The notes: generated by a model not told the origin, from the letters alone. Shown: positions 48,209 through 57,238, counted from the first letter of the stretch. The stretch: 64,000 bases of DNA from DATBLE01 sp963791425 (GCA_963791425.1 CAWBSE010000008.1:186001-250000); one strand, 5' to 3'. Made by a program: numbers and translations.

Positions 48209-48975
48209 GGAGCAACGCCCGCCTGCTGCTGATCGGCTGGAAGTTCCACTTCAAGATGCTCGCGCGTTCGTCGTTCAACGGCGTGCTCGGCATCGTCTAC
48301 CCGCTGTTCTTCGCCACGGTCGCGTTCTTCATGTTCCAGGCGGGCGCGAAGGACTCGCTGCTGTACGCGTCTCTCGGCGCGTCGGTGATGGGCGTCTGGT
48401 CGGCGACGAGCACGTCGGCGGGTGCGGCGCTGCAGCGCGAGCGCTGGCACGGGACGCTCGAGCTGCTGGTCGCGTCGCCGGCGCCGTTCGCGCTGGTGCT
48501 GCTGCCGGTGACGATCGCGATGGCGACGGTCGGGCTCTACTCGATGGCGGCCACCCTGCTGTGGGGGCGACTGCTCTTCGGCATCCACCTGCACATCCAG
48601 CACTGGCTGCTCTTCTGCCTGTCGGTGCCGGCGACGGTGATCGCGATCGGGATGTTCGGATTCCTGCTCGCCGTCGCCTTCGTCCGCTACCGCACGGCCT
48701 GGGCCCTCGGGAACCTGCTCGAGTACCCGATCTGGCTGATCTGCGGCTTTCTCGTCCCGCTCTCGCTCTTTCCGTCGTGGGTGCGGCCGATCTCGTGGGT
48801 GCTCGCGCCGACCTGGGGGATGCAGGCGATCCGTGAGTCGGTGAGCGGCGGGACGCCCATGCCCGACCTGCTCGTCTGTCTCGGGCTCGGCCTGCTCTAT
48901 ACGACGATCGGCGTGCTCGTCGTCGACCGGTTCCTGAAGGCAGCGCGGGCGCGGGCGGCGCTGTCCCTGACATGA
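48205..48975 (+). CDS. ABC-2 type permease, first subunit
   Basis: 256 residues from a GTG overlapping the ATPase stop. About six membrane helices are visible, e.g. GVLGIVYPLFFATVAFFMF and ATVIAIGMFGFLLAVAF. LQRERWHGTLELLVASPAPF is the conserved ABC-2 coupling segment. It probably pairs with the next permease to form a heterodimeric export channel. Confidence 0.9.
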   Translation: MRSNARLLLIGWKFHFKMLARSSFNGVLGIVYPLFFATVAFFMFQAGAKDSLLYASLGASVMGVWSATSTSAGAALQRERWHGTLELLVASPAPFALVLLPVTIAMATVGLYSMAATLLWGRLLFGIHLHIQHWLLFCLSVPATVIAIGMFGFLLAVAFVRYRTAWALGNLLEYPIWLICGFLVPLSLFPSWVRPISWVLAPTWGMQAIRESVSGGTPMPDLLVCLGLGLLYTTIGVLVVDRFLKAARARAALSLT

Positions 48976-49760
48976 GCTCGCTGCGGCTCTTCTTCGTGGG
49001 TGGGCTGCTCAGCTTCCGGGCGCTGTTCGGCTGGCTGTCGCCGTGGGTGCTGATCCCGACCTACGTGATCGCGCCGATCTTCCAGATCCTGCTGTTCGTC
49101 TACATCGGCCGGTCGTCGGGGGGCACGCAGAGCGACGAGTTCTACGTCGTCGGCAACGCGCTGCAGTACGCGGCGATTCCCTGCATCTTCGCGATGACGA
49201 ACACGATCGCGGGCGAGCGGTTCCAGAACACACTGGGGGCCGTCCTCGCCACGCCGGCCAAGCGGATCCCGCTCTTCCTCGGGCGGTCGCTGCCCGTGAT
49301 CGCGAACGGGTTCTTCGTGTCGGTGTTCGCGCTCGTGGTGGGCGGCGCCATTGTCGGGATCAGCATCCCGGCGGGCGCCTACCCCTCGATCGCACTCGTC
49401 ATCTTCATCAGCGCCTGCGCCTGCACGGGCCTCGGGCTGACGACCGCGGCCGTCGGATTGCTCGCCCGCGACACGGCGACGCTCTCGAACATCGTGTTCG
49501 GAATCCTCCTCGTTTTCACGGGCGCGAACGTCGCCACGAAGGACCTGCCCTCGTGGATGTCGACGATCGCGCAGGGCCTGCCGCTGACGCACGGGATCAA
49601 GGCGGCGAGGGGCCTCGCCGACGGCATGTCGTTCTCGAGCGTCGCCACGCTGGTCGGTGCCGAGGCGCTGGTCGGCCTCGTCTGGGGTCTCCTCGGCTAC
49701 ACGATGATCCGCACGCTCGAGTGGCAGAGCCGGATCCACGCGACGCTCGAGCGCGCCTGA
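48972..49760 (+). CDS. ABC-2 type permease, second subunit
   Basis: 262 residues; its ATG overlaps the previous stop. About six helices and the coupling motif GERFQNTLGAVLATPAKRIP are present. The last helix lies near residues 230-248. The paired permeases differ enough in sequence to be distinct subunits. Convergent with the hemerythrin gene, five bases between stops. Confidence 0.9.
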   Translation: MSSLRLFFVGGLLSFRALFGWLSPWVLIPTYVIAPIFQILLFVYIGRSSGGTQSDEFYVVGNALQYAAIPCIFAMTNTIAGERFQNTLGAVLATPAKRIPLFLGRSLPVIANGFFVSVFALVVGGAIVGISIPAGAYPSIALVIFISACACTGLGLTTAAVGLLARDTATLSNIVFGILLVFTGANVATKDLPSWMSTIAQGLPLTHGIKAARGLADGMSFSSVATLVGAEALVGLVWGLLGYTMIRTLEWQSRIHATLERA

Positions 49761-49765
49761 GCGAC

Positions 49766-50185
49766 TCAGAGGGTGGGCCAGGCCGGCGAGTCGAGCATCG
49801 CCAGGTAGAGCCGCTCCTCTTTCCAGATGTGCACGTGGATGAGCGAGCAGAGGCCGTACAGGAGCGCCTGCAGCTCGTCCGTGTCGTCGATCCCGGCCGC
49901 CTCGAGGTCGTCGATCAGCCCCCGAATCGCAACGTGGTCGTAGTTCATCGTCGCGGTCGCGAGCGGGTTGCCGAGGCGGGCGTTGACCTCGGGGTAGAGG
50001 ACGCGCTCGTCGAGTCGCGTGTGCGGGACGATCTCGTCGCGCAGGAAGCGCATCACGTCGCCGAGCAGGGCCCGCCGCTCGGCAGCCCCGGCGTGCGGCA
50101 ACCGGCGGGCGGTCTCGGCCAGCAGCTCGACCCGGTCGTCGATGCCGCTGTGCGCCTCGTGGAATCCGCGGGTCAGAACTGCCAT
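49766..50185 (-). CDS. Hemerythrin HHE-domain protein
   Basis: 139 residues, four-helix bundle. Candidate di-iron ligands are spread as in hemerythrins: His in HEAHSGIDD, His and Glu in PHTRLDERVLYPE, His in NYDHVAI, and His plus Glu in HVHIWKEERLY. It may bind O2 or NO, or store or sense iron. It has no fused signalling domain. Confidence 0.85.
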   Translation of the reverse strand: MAVLTRGFHEAHSGIDDRVELLAETARRLPHAGAAERRALLGDVMRFLRDEIVPHTRLDERVLYPEVNARLGNPLATATMNYDHVAIRGLIDDLEAAGIDDTDELQALLYGLCSLIHVHIWKEERLYLAMLDSPAWPTL

Positions 50186-50263
50186 CTCGACCGCAGTGTC
50201 CTCCCGCGCGGGGCCTGCGGCATCGGCGTTCTCCGCGAGTTGCCGTCGGTAGTCGGTACCTAG

Positions 50264-51112
50264 TCAGGCGTTGAGAGCGCTGACGACCGCGACGCCGATC
50301 GCGATCACGATCACGCCTGCGACGCCGGTCCGGGTCAGGCGCTCCTTGAACAGCACGGCGGCGCCGATCGCCGCCAGCGCGGCGAACTGCGAGGCAAGGA
50401 CGGCGGCGATCGCGATGTCGTGGCGGGCGCCGATCGCGTACGAGGCGAAGCCGACGACCTCGGCGATGCCCGAGCCGACGACGTACGGGACGGCTGCCCG
50501 GGTCAGCCGCAGCTTGCCCGCGAGCGCGAGCGGGATCGTCACGAGGACGACGCCGAGCAAGCGCGGCGGCAACACCGCCCAGGCGATCGGCAGGTCGAGG
50601 CTCGCCCGCCCGGTCGCGTAGAGACCTGCGCCGAATGCCAGCGCCGCGCCGAGGGCGAACCAGGCGGCGCGCGGATCGTCGCGGCCGGCCTCTTCGCGCT
50701 CGGCCGGCGGCCGCGCCGCCAGGACGATGCCGACCGCGACCGCGGCGAGCGCGAGGGCGGTCCACACGCCGAGCGTCTCCCCGGCGACGACCGCGAACAC
50801 CGCCGCCACCGCTCCCTCCGCCGACGAGATCGGCGAGACCACGCCGACCTTCCCGATCTTCAGGCCGGTGTAGACGAGCAGCAGCCCGGTGATGTTGCCG
50901 ACTCCGGCGATCACCAGCCAGGTGAGGGCGCCGCCGTCGAGCGCGTCGGGCTTGCCCTCCACCAGCGCGACCGGCCCGACCACGATCAGGCCGGTGAGCA
51001 TCACCCAGGCCAGGGTCGACCACGACCCGATCAGCGGGCTGGCCCGCGCGGCGGTCAGCGTGGTCACCGCCCACGCGACTGCCGCCCCGAGACCCCCGAG
51101 AACAGCGATCAT
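50264..51112 (-). CDS. EamA/DMT-family membrane transporter
   Basis: 282 residues with ten predicted helices in two five-helix repeats. The second repeat opens ARAAWFALGAALAFGAGLY-like and ends FKERLTRTGVAGVIVIAIG, the typical EamA terminal motif. Substrates in this superfamily vary (amino acids, nucleosides, amines) and cannot be read here. Its start is eight bases from the divergent thioesterase start. Confidence 0.88.
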   Translation of the reverse strand: MIAVLGGLGAAVAWAVTTLTAARASPLIGSWSTLAWVMLTGLIVVGPVALVEGKPDALDGGALTWLVIAGVGNITGLLLVYTGLKIGKVGVVSPISSAEGAVAAVFAVVAGETLGVWTALALAAVAVGIVLAARPPAEREEAGRDDPRAAWFALGAALAFGAGLYATGRASLDLPIAWAVLPPRLLGVVLVTIPLALAGKLRLTRAAVPYVVGSGIAEVVGFASYAIGARHDIAIAAVLASQFAALAAIGAAVLFKERLTRTGVAGVIVIAIGVAVVSALNA

Positions 51113-51120
51113 GCCGCTCC

Positions 51121-51504
51121 GTGACCGAGTTTCCGTACGTCCGCACCGAGCGCGTCCGCTTCCGGGACTGCGACTCGATGGGACACATGAACAACGCCGT
51201 CTACTCCACGTTCCTCGAGGAGGCGCGGATCGACGTGCTCGGCGGGCTCGCCGAGTTCATCCTCGCCCGGGTCGAGATCGACTTCCGGGCCGAGTTGCGC
51301 GCCGGGGACGAGGTCGAGGTGCGGACGCGGTGCTCGCGGATCGGGACGAAGAGCCTGGAGCTCGAGCACGAGATCCGCGTCGGCGAGCGGCTCGCCGCCG
51401 AAGGGAAGAGCGTGCTCGTCGGCTACGACTACGCGCTCGGGCAAAGCGTTGCCCTCCCGGAGGCTCTGAAGAAGCGGCTCAGCGAGCCTCGAGGGCCGGT
51501 TTGA
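51121..51504 (+). CDS. Acyl-CoA thioesterase, 4HBT hotdog family
   Basis: 127 residues from a GTG. The family motif RFRDCDSMGHMNNAVYSTFLE is split around the catalytic Asp (DCDSMGHMNN), as in 4-hydroxybenzoyl-CoA and YbgC-like thioesterases. DFRAELRAGDEVEVRT is the central strand region. It hydrolyses an acyl-CoA thioester; the chain is unknown. Its last 26 bases overlap the 3' end of the convergent LLM oxidoreductase gene. Confidence 0.88.
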   Translation: MTEFPYVRTERVRFRDCDSMGHMNNAVYSTFLEEARIDVLGGLAEFILARVEIDFRAELRAGDEVEVRTRCSRIGTKSLELEHEIRVGERLAAEGKSVLVGYDYALGQSVALPEALKKRLSEPRGPV

Positions 51505-52411
51505 CCTCGGTGGTCAGGCGCTCGAGCGTCTCGTGGTCGAAGGGGGCCGGGCAGTCGATGTACACGTGATCGAAGCCGAGGTCGAGGTAGGGCGCCCACT
51601 TCTCCGCGACCAGCTCGGCCGGGCCGAACGGGCCGTCGACGGGGCCGCTCCAGCCGGGGTTGCGCTCCTTCATCGCGGCGGCGACCTTTCTCGCCTCCTC
51701 CTCGGTGTCGCGGATGATCGGGACGCCGCCCTGGACGGTGCGCTCGATCTCCGACTCATCGCGGCCGACCTCGTCGCACCAGCGGCGGAGAACCTCGTCC
51801 TTGTGCTTGACACGCTCGAGGTCGCCGCCGGTGTTCCACGCGTCGGCGTACTTGGCGACCGTGTGCAGCGTCTTCTTCTCCCCCGAGCCGCCGATCAGGA
51901 TCGGCAGGTGCGCCTGCACCGGGGGCGGATTGTTCAGCACGTCCTTCGCGTGGTAGAAGCGCCCGCGCGCCGAGGCGGGGCCGCCGGGGAGCATCGAGTG
52001 CATCAGCTCGACCGCCTCGTCGAACCAGTCGAGCCGCTCGCCGAAGCCGGAGCCGAACTCGATCCCGAGCGCCGTGTGCTCGGTCTCGAACCACGCGCCG
52101 CCGATCCCGAGATTCATCCGGCCGCCGCTCATGTGGTCGAGCGTCGTGATCGTCTTCACCACGAGCGCCGGGTTGCGGAACGTGTTCGCGCCGACCATCA
52201 GGCCGAGGCGGACGTGCTCGGTGTGCTCGGCCCAGCCGGCCAGCGTGAGGTACCCCTCGAAGATCGGCCCTTCCGGATCGCCGACGATCGGGTACAGGTG
52301 ATCCCACGTCCAGAGCGAGTCGTAGCCCAGCCGGTCGACCAGCTCACCGGTGTCCCGGAGCGACTGCCAGTCGGTGTACTGCGGCCAGACGAGGGCTCCG
52401 AGCTTCACCAC
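51479..52411 (-). CDS. LLM-class F420-dependent oxidoreductase
   Basis: 310 residues if started at the GTG at 52411 (VVKLGALVWPQYTDW); the ORF extends in frame to 52510 without a better start. The luciferase-like TIM barrel shows DRLGYDSLWTWDHL, LMVGANTFRNPALVVKTITT and GGRMNLGIGGAWFETEH. These match the actinobacterial F420-dependent subgroup that reduces or oxidises small organics. F420 rather than FMN use is inferred from the lineage and subgroup. Confidence 0.87.
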   Translation of the reverse strand: MVKLGALVWPQYTDWQSLRDTGELVDRLGYDSLWTWDHLYPIVGDPEGPIFEGYLTLAGWAEHTEHVRLGLMVGANTFRNPALVVKTITTLDHMSGGRMNLGIGGAWFETEHTALGIEFGSGFGERLDWFDEAVELMHSMLPGGPASARGRFYHAKDVLNNPPPVQAHLPILIGGSGEKKTLHTVAKYADAWNTGGDLERVKHKDEVLRRWCDEVGRDESEIERTVQGGVPIIRDTEEEARKVAAAMKERNPGWSGPVDGPFGPAELVAEKWAPYLDLGFDHVYIDCPAPFDHETLERLTTEVKPALEAR

Positions 52412-52512
52412 TCGCACTCTACTGAGGTAGGAACCGGCTACGACCGGACACAAAGAACGAAGATGGCAACCATGACGGTCCTGCTGAACGACGCACGGGA
52501 GGGGAGACACCG

Positions 52513-53688
52513 ATGAGCGAGATCGAGACCAGATACCTGATCGTCGGAGGCGGCATGACCGGAGACGCAGCGTGCAAGGGGATCCGCGAGCAGGACCCCG
52601 ACGGCACGATCACCCTCGTGGGCGCCGAGCCCCACCCGCCCTACAAGCGGCCGCCGTTGACCAAGGGCCTCTGGTCGGGCGGCGACGAGGCGAAGATCTG
52701 GCGTGGCACCGACCAGCTCGACGTCGATCTGCGCCTCGGCCGGACGATCGTCTCGGTCGACGCCGATGCCCGCACCGCCGCGGACGACCAGGGCGGCACG
52801 TACCGCTGGGAGCGGCTGCTCTTCGCCACCGGCGGCCGGCCGCGCCGGCTCCCCGGCGTCAGCGATGACGACGTCGTCTACTTCCGCACCCTGGACGACT
52901 ACCGGCACCTGCGCACCCTGGCAGGTGACGGCGCGCGCTTCGTCGTCGTCGGGGGCGGGTTCATCGGCTCGGAGATCGCCGCGGCGCTGGCCACCAACGG
53001 CTGCCACGTGACGATGGTCTTCCCCGGCCGCGGCATCTGCGCGCGCCTGTTCCCGGCCGAGCTCTCGGACTTCGTCACGGGCTACTACGGGGAAAAGGGC
53101 GTCGAGGTGCTCGCGGGCGAGACGGTGACGGGCGTGGAGGGCGGCACCGTCGTGATGAGCGGCGGAGCCGAGCTGCACGTGGACGGCGTCATCGCCGGCC
53201 TCGGCATCGAGCCCAACACCGAGCTGGCGGCGTCGATGGGCCTTCCGGTGGACGACGGCATCGTCGTCGACGAGCTCGGTCGCGCCGGCGGGCGCGACGA
53301 CGTGTTCGCGGCCGGCGACGTCGCGCGGTTCCCGCTGACCGCACTCGGCCATGCGGCGCGGGTCGAGCACGAGGACCACGCGAACACGCACGGTGCGGCC
53401 GTCGGCGCGAACATGGCCGGCGCCGGGACGCCGTACGACCACCTGCCGTTCTTCTACTCCGACCTGTTCGAGCTCGGCTACGAGGCGGTCGGCGACCTCG
53501 ACCCGCGCCTCCGCACGATCACCGCGTGGAAGGAGCCGAACCGCAACGGCGTTATCGCCTATGTGGACGACGCGAACCGGCCCCGTGGGTTCCTGCTCTG
53601 GGACGTGTGGGGCAAGGTCGACGCCGCACGTGCTCTGATCCGGGCCGGTGAGCCCGTCGACGAGGCGGCGGTTGGCGACCTCGCCTGA
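52513..53688 (+). CDS. FAD-dependent NAD(P)H oxidoreductase (ferredoxin-reductase-like)
   Basis: 391 residues after a strong GGAGGGGAG site. FAD-binding motif VGGGMTGDAACKG at the N-terminus, the PPYKRPPLTKG loop, NAD(P)H-binding VVVGGGFIGSEIAAALA at about 143-160, and the second FAD motif VFAAGDVARFP. The C-terminal domain (about 310-391) resembles ferredoxin or rubredoxin reductases of the AIF-like family. It probably feeds electrons to a small iron-sulfur or redox protein not encoded nearby. It ends flush with the convergent PCD gene. Confidence 0.9.
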   Translation: MSEIETRYLIVGGGMTGDAACKGIREQDPDGTITLVGAEPHPPYKRPPLTKGLWSGGDEAKIWRGTDQLDVDLRLGRTIVSVDADARTAADDQGGTYRWERLLFATGGRPRRLPGVSDDDVVYFRTLDDYRHLRTLAGDGARFVVVGGGFIGSEIAAALATNGCHVTMVFPGRGICARLFPAELSDFVTGYYGEKGVEVLAGETVTGVEGGTVVMSGGAELHVDGVIAGLGIEPNTELAASMGLPVDDGIVVDELGRAGGRDDVFAAGDVARFPLTALGHAARVEHEDHANTHGAAVGANMAGAGTPYDHLPFFYSDLFELGYEAVGDLDPRLRTITAWKEPNRNGVIAYVDDANRPRGFLLWDVWGKVDAARALIRAGEPVDEAAVGDLA

Positions 53689-53919
53689 TCAGACGAGCTC
53701 GTCGGTGCGCGAGGCGAGCTCGCGGTCTCGCTCGGTGACACCGCCCGCGGAGTGGGTCGACCAGCGCACGACCACGCGGCGGAAGCGGATGTCGATGTCC
53801 GGATGGTGGTTCTCGGCCTCGGCCACCTCGGCGAGACGGTCGACGAAGGCGATCGCCTCGGGAAACGACGCGAACTCGAGCTCCCGCTCGAGCGCACCGT
53901 CCTTCTCGTCCCAGCCCAC
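53689..53919 (-). CDS. Pterin-4a-carbinolamine dehydratase-like protein
   Basis: 76 residues from a GTG at 53919 (VGWDEKDGALERELEF). The family motif is clear: AENHHPDIDIRF, then STHSAGGVTERD with the conserved catalytic His pair and Asp. It would dehydrate 4a-hydroxytetrahydropterins, matching the folE gene nearby. The N-terminal helix normally found before GW is missing, making it about 15-20 residues short. Its start lies 10 bases from the divergent phosphotransferase start. Confidence 0.82.
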   Translation of the reverse strand: MGWDEKDGALERELEFASFPEAIAFVDRLAEVAEAENHHPDIDIRFRRVVVRWSTHSAGGVTERDRELASRTDELV

Positions 53920-53929
53920 GAAGCCGAGT

Positions 53930-54706
53930 ATGACCGACCTGCTCCGCCCTGCGCGGAAACCGCGCGTGGGCACCGAGGTGCTCTGCGAGTACGTGTTCCG
54001 GCCGGTCGCCCAGGTCGTCGCGCTCGCGCTCAGGCCCCTGCGCGTCCCGCCGCCGGCGGTCGTGCTCGCCGGGGCCGCGACGGGACTGGTCGCCGCGTAC
54101 CTGCTCGGCTCGGGCGACCTCGTCGCCGCTGCGCTGCTGCTCCAGCTGAAGACCGTCCTCGACAACGCCGACGGCCAACTGGCGCGACTGACCGTCAACA
54201 CCTCCGCGCTTGGCCGCTATCTCGACTCGGAGTCCGACCTGGTCGTCGACGCGGTGGTGTGCGCCGCGCTCGGCTGGGTGACCGGCAGCTGGTGGATCGG
54301 CCTGGTCACCTTCGCGTGCCTGACCCTCGCGCTCGGCGTGAACTACAACGTCGAGCGGCTCTACCGGCGAGAGCGCGGGGAGCCAGCGGAGGCGATGCCC
54401 GCCGCGACCGGGCTCGCAGCGGTGCTCGCCCGCGTCTACTCCGCCGTCTATGCGCCGCAGGACCGGCTCGTCGAGCGGTACTCCGAGTGGCGGCTGCGAG
54501 GGGCGAGCCCGGCGGAGCGGCTCGCCTGGCACGACCGGACGACCGTCACGATCGTCGCGAACTTCGGCCTCTCGACGCAACTGGCCGTGCTCGGCATCTG
54601 TCTCGCCGCGGGCTCTCCCGCCGCGTACATGTGGGTGGCGGCGGGATGCGTCGTCGCGCTCATCCCTCTGGCGCTCCGCCGCGAGCGTCTTCGACGCAGG
54701 AGGTAA
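53930..54706 (+). CDS. CDP-alcohol phosphatidyltransferase family membrane enzyme
   Basis: 258 residues. The complete catalytic motif is present: DNADGQLAR, eight residues, then GRYLDSESD, giving D-x2-DG-x2-AR-x8-G-x3-D-x3-D with four metal-binding Asp. Several membrane helices follow. It transfers a phosphoalcohol from a CDP donor to an acceptor alcohol (phospholipid head group or inositol phosphate type); the exact product is unclear. The ATG at 53930 was chosen because it starts just before the amphipathic lead-in; the longer frame upstream overlaps PCD on the other strand. folE follows at once. Confidence 0.85.
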   Translation: MTDLLRPARKPRVGTEVLCEYVFRPVAQVVALALRPLRVPPPAVVLAGAATGLVAAYLLGSGDLVAAALLLQLKTVLDNADGQLARLTVNTSALGRYLDSESDLVVDAVVCAALGWVTGSWWIGLVTFACLTLALGVNYNVERLYRRERGEPAEAMPAATGLAAVLARVYSAVYAPQDRLVERYSEWRLRGASPAERLAWHDRTTVTIVANFGLSTQLAVLGICLAAGSPAAYMWVAAGCVVALIPLALRRERLRRRR

Positions 54707-54711
54707 CGACC

Positions 54712-55350
54712 ATGGATCTCGAAGCCGTCGGCGATCTCGTCGACCTCAGACCGGCTCTGTATGCCGAGCCGAGGCAGATCTCGACCGCCGACCGGGAGCG
54801 GTACGAGCGCTTCATCGCGGAGATCTTCGAGGCGCTCGGCATGGATCTCGACACGCCGGGCACCCGTGAGACCCCGGCCCGGTTCCTGCGCGCGCTGTTC
54901 GACGCAACGGCCGGGTACGACGGGGACGAGAAGCTCGTGACCGCGTTTCCGAGCGAGGCGCCCGAGGGGGCGATCGCCGGGCAGGTCGTCGAAGGGCCGA
55001 TCTCGTTCGTCTGCCTCTGCGAGCACCATGCGCTGCCGTTCCACGGCGTTGCCCACGTGGGCTACATCGCGGGCGAGCAGATCATCGGGATCTCGAAGCT
55101 GACCCGGCTGGTGCGCGTCTTCGCCCGGCGGTTCACGGTGCAGGAGCGCCTCGGCGAGCAGATCGCCGACACGCTCGAGGAGCTGATCGAGCCGCGCGGC
55201 ATCGCCGTCCACCTGGCCGCCTCGCACCTCTGCACGCAGATGCGCGGCGTCGAGGAGCACTCGCGGACGGCGACGACGTTCTGGCGCGGCGCCTTCGAGG
55301 ATCCGGCGCTGCGGGCGGAGTTCCTCCAGGAGGTCAGGGCGACGGCCTGA
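54712..55350 (+). CDS. folE: GTP cyclohydrolase I
   Basis: 212 residues. The ATG at 54712 has a textbook AGGAGG eight bases before it, overlapping the stop of the previous gene. Zinc ligands are seen in CLCEHHALPFHG and HLCTQMRGV. GTRETPARFLRALF is the conserved substrate-side helix. It makes 7,8-dihydroneopterin triphosphate from GTP, the first step to folate and other pterins. Neighbours PCD and the RibD-C reductase suggest a pterin or deazaflavin-like role beyond folate. Confidence 0.95.
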   Translation: MDLEAVGDLVDLRPALYAEPRQISTADRERYERFIAEIFEALGMDLDTPGTRETPARFLRALFDATAGYDGDEKLVTAFPSEAPEGAIAGQVVEGPISFVCLCEHHALPFHGVAHVGYIAGEQIIGISKLTRLVRVFARRFTVQERLGEQIADTLEELIEPRGIAVHLAASHLCTQMRGVEEHSRTATTFWRGAFEDPALRAEFLQEVRATA

Positions 55351-55353
55351 TCG

Positions 55354-56151
55354 ATGCTCGACCTCCTGTACGAGGCCGATCGGCCGACCCGGATCGACCT
55401 GCCGGCTGCCGTCGCCGAGCGCTACCCCGGCGACCTGGGGTTCGAGCGGCCGCGCACCGTCGCGAACTTCGTCTCGACGCTCGACGGCGTGGTCGCCATC
55501 CCGGGAGTGGCACGCGCGAACCGGCTGATCGCCGACGAGAACGACGACGACCGGTTCGTGATGGGCCTGCTCCGCGCAGTCGCCGACACGATCCTGATCG
55601 GATCGGGGACGCTGCAGGGCTCACCGGGCGGCCTGTGGACCGCCGAGAGTGCCTACCCGGAGATCGGCGCGGCCTGGGCCGAGCTGCGGCAGGCGCAGGG
55701 GATGCCGGATCTGCCGGGGCTCGCGGTCGTCACCGGCAGCGGGATGATCGATCCCGCCCATCCGGCATTCGAGCGCGGCGCGATGGTCCTGACGACGGAC
55801 CAAGGCGCGCGCGTGCTCCGGGGGCGGCTTCCGGCGGCATCGGAGGTCGTGCCGGTCTGCGAGGGACCGCTCGTGGACATGCGCCTCGCGCTCCAGGCCC
55901 TGCGGAAAGAAGGCCGGGAGGTCGTCGTCGCGGAAGCCGGCCCCCACGTGATGGGCTCGATGCTCGCCGAGGGGCTCGTCGACGAGCTCTTCCTCACGCT
56001 CTCACCGCTCGTGGCGGGCCGGAGCGAGACGGCGACGAGGCTGGGATTCGCCGAGGGGACGGAGCTCCTCCCTGGACTACGGGTTGCGGGCACGCTCGTC
56101 GGTGCCCGGCGGCAGGGGTCGCACCTCTTCCTCCACTACGACCTGGGCTAG
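55354..56151 (+). CDS. RibD C-terminal domain / dihydrofolate-reductase-like protein
   Basis: 265 residues, three bases after folE. ANFVSTLDGVVAIPG is the RibD-C (pyrimidine reductase) opening, and VAEAGPHVMGSMLAEGLVDE with LFLTLSPLVAGR is its C-terminal signature. No deaminase domain is fused. By family it should reduce a pyrimidine or pterin using NADPH; the folE context makes a dihydropterin or folate substrate plausible. No folA gene is seen in the window. Confidence 0.87.
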   Translation: MLDLLYEADRPTRIDLPAAVAERYPGDLGFERPRTVANFVSTLDGVVAIPGVARANRLIADENDDDRFVMGLLRAVADTILIGSGTLQGSPGGLWTAESAYPEIGAAWAELRQAQGMPDLPGLAVVTGSGMIDPAHPAFERGAMVLTTDQGARVLRGRLPAASEVVPVCEGPLVDMRLALQALRKEGREVVVAEAGPHVMGSMLAEGLVDELFLTLSPLVAGRSETATRLGFAEGTELLPGLRVAGTLVGARRQGSHLFLHYDLG

Positions 56152-56155
56152 CACC

Positions 56156-57238
56156 TCAGCCGAACAGCTCGCTCAGGTCGCCGACCACGACGTCGGCGTT
56201 GCTCGCCCGCAGCACCTCCCCGTCGCCGGTCCGGTGCACGGCAACGACGAACGCGACCTCTGCTGCACGGGCGGCGACGACGCCCGCCGGGGTCGTCTCG
56301 AACGCGGCCGCCCGACCCGGCTCGACTCCGAGCAGGCGGCAGGCGGTGACGAGCAGGTCGGGCGCCGGCTTCGGACGAAGGTGGTCGGCCTCGATCATGT
56401 CGCCGTCGACCGACGCGTCCACGAGCGACTCGAGCCCGGCCCGCTCGAGAATGGAGGACGTATTCGCGCTGGGTGAGACGACCGCGGAGTGGAGCCCGGC
56501 CATCCGCACCGCCTGGACGTACGAGCGCGAGCCTGCGAACGCGATCACGCCCTCCCGGCTCAGGCGCCGCTGGAGAAGCTCGTTCTTGCGGTTGGCGAGG
56601 CCGTGGATCGTCCCGGTGCCGGGCGGGTCGTCCGGGCTGCCCTCGGGGAGGGTGATCCCGCGGCTGGTGAGAAACGAGCGGACGCCGTCCCGGCGTGGCC
56701 GCTCGGCCACGAGGCTCTCGTAGTCGCGCCGGCGGTCGAACGGGATGTACGGGCGGTGGTGGCGCTCGGCCTGCTCGACGAGGAAGCGGTCGAAGGTCTC
56801 GGCCCACGCCGCGGCGTGGACGTCGGCGCTGGTGGTGAGAACGCCGTCGAGATCGAAGATGCAGACGGCGATTGCGGGCGGCAGCCCGAGCATGCGGTTC
56901 GTGACGCTCGGGGCCGTGAGCCAGGGGAGGAGCCGGCTGTCCGTGTGGATCTCGTGGCCAAGCGCGGTGAGCGACCGCATCGTCTCCGCCCGCTCGGTCG
57001 CAGGAGGCTGCCGGCCGGGCAACACGCCGTGCCCGCCGGGCATCCTCGCGGCGGCGCGGAGCGCCGACTCCGAGGCCGCGAGCGCCGTCCACCAGTGCTC
57101 GACGAGCCCGTCGAAGTCGACCGGCTCGGGCGGATCAGGTGGGCCGGGAGGACGTGCGCCTCGCCCGGGCTCGGCGATGGAGCGTTCGGAACGCCGCGCC
57201 CGCCGGGTCGCGCCTCTCGTCACGGTCGTCTGCGTCAT
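56156..57238 (-). CDS. HAD-superfamily hydrolase (beta-phosphoglucomutase-like) with N-terminal extension
   Basis: 360 residues. The HAD domain starts near residue 125: FDLDGVLTTSADVHAAAW (nucleophile Asp and acid Asp), VVSPSANTSS (motif II Ser), KPAPDLL (motif III Lys) and a C-terminal helical cap. VHAAAWAETFDRFL resembles beta-phosphoglucomutase and trehalose-linked HADs. The first about 120 residues are Arg/Pro-rich, then helical with EHWWTALAAS, and are not part of the usual fold. The 258-base gap to pilC (57239-57497) holds a CTG tract and nothing else recognised. Confidence 0.87.
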   Translation of the reverse strand: MTQTTVTRGATRRARRSERSIAEPGRGARPPGPPDPPEPVDFDGLVEHWWTALAASESALRAAARMPGGHGVLPGRQPPATERAETMRSLTALGHEIHTDSRLLPWLTAPSVTNRMLGLPPAIAVCIFDLDGVLTTSADVHAAAWAETFDRFLVEQAERHHRPYIPFDRRRDYESLVAERPRRDGVRSFLTSRGITLPEGSPDDPPGTGTIHGLANRKNELLQRRLSREGVIAFAGSRSYVQAVRMAGLHSAVVSPSANTSSILERAGLESLVDASVDGDMIEADHLRPKPAPDLLVTACRLLGVEPGRAAAFETTPAGVVAARAAEVAFVVAVHRTGDGEVLRASNADVVVGDLSELFG

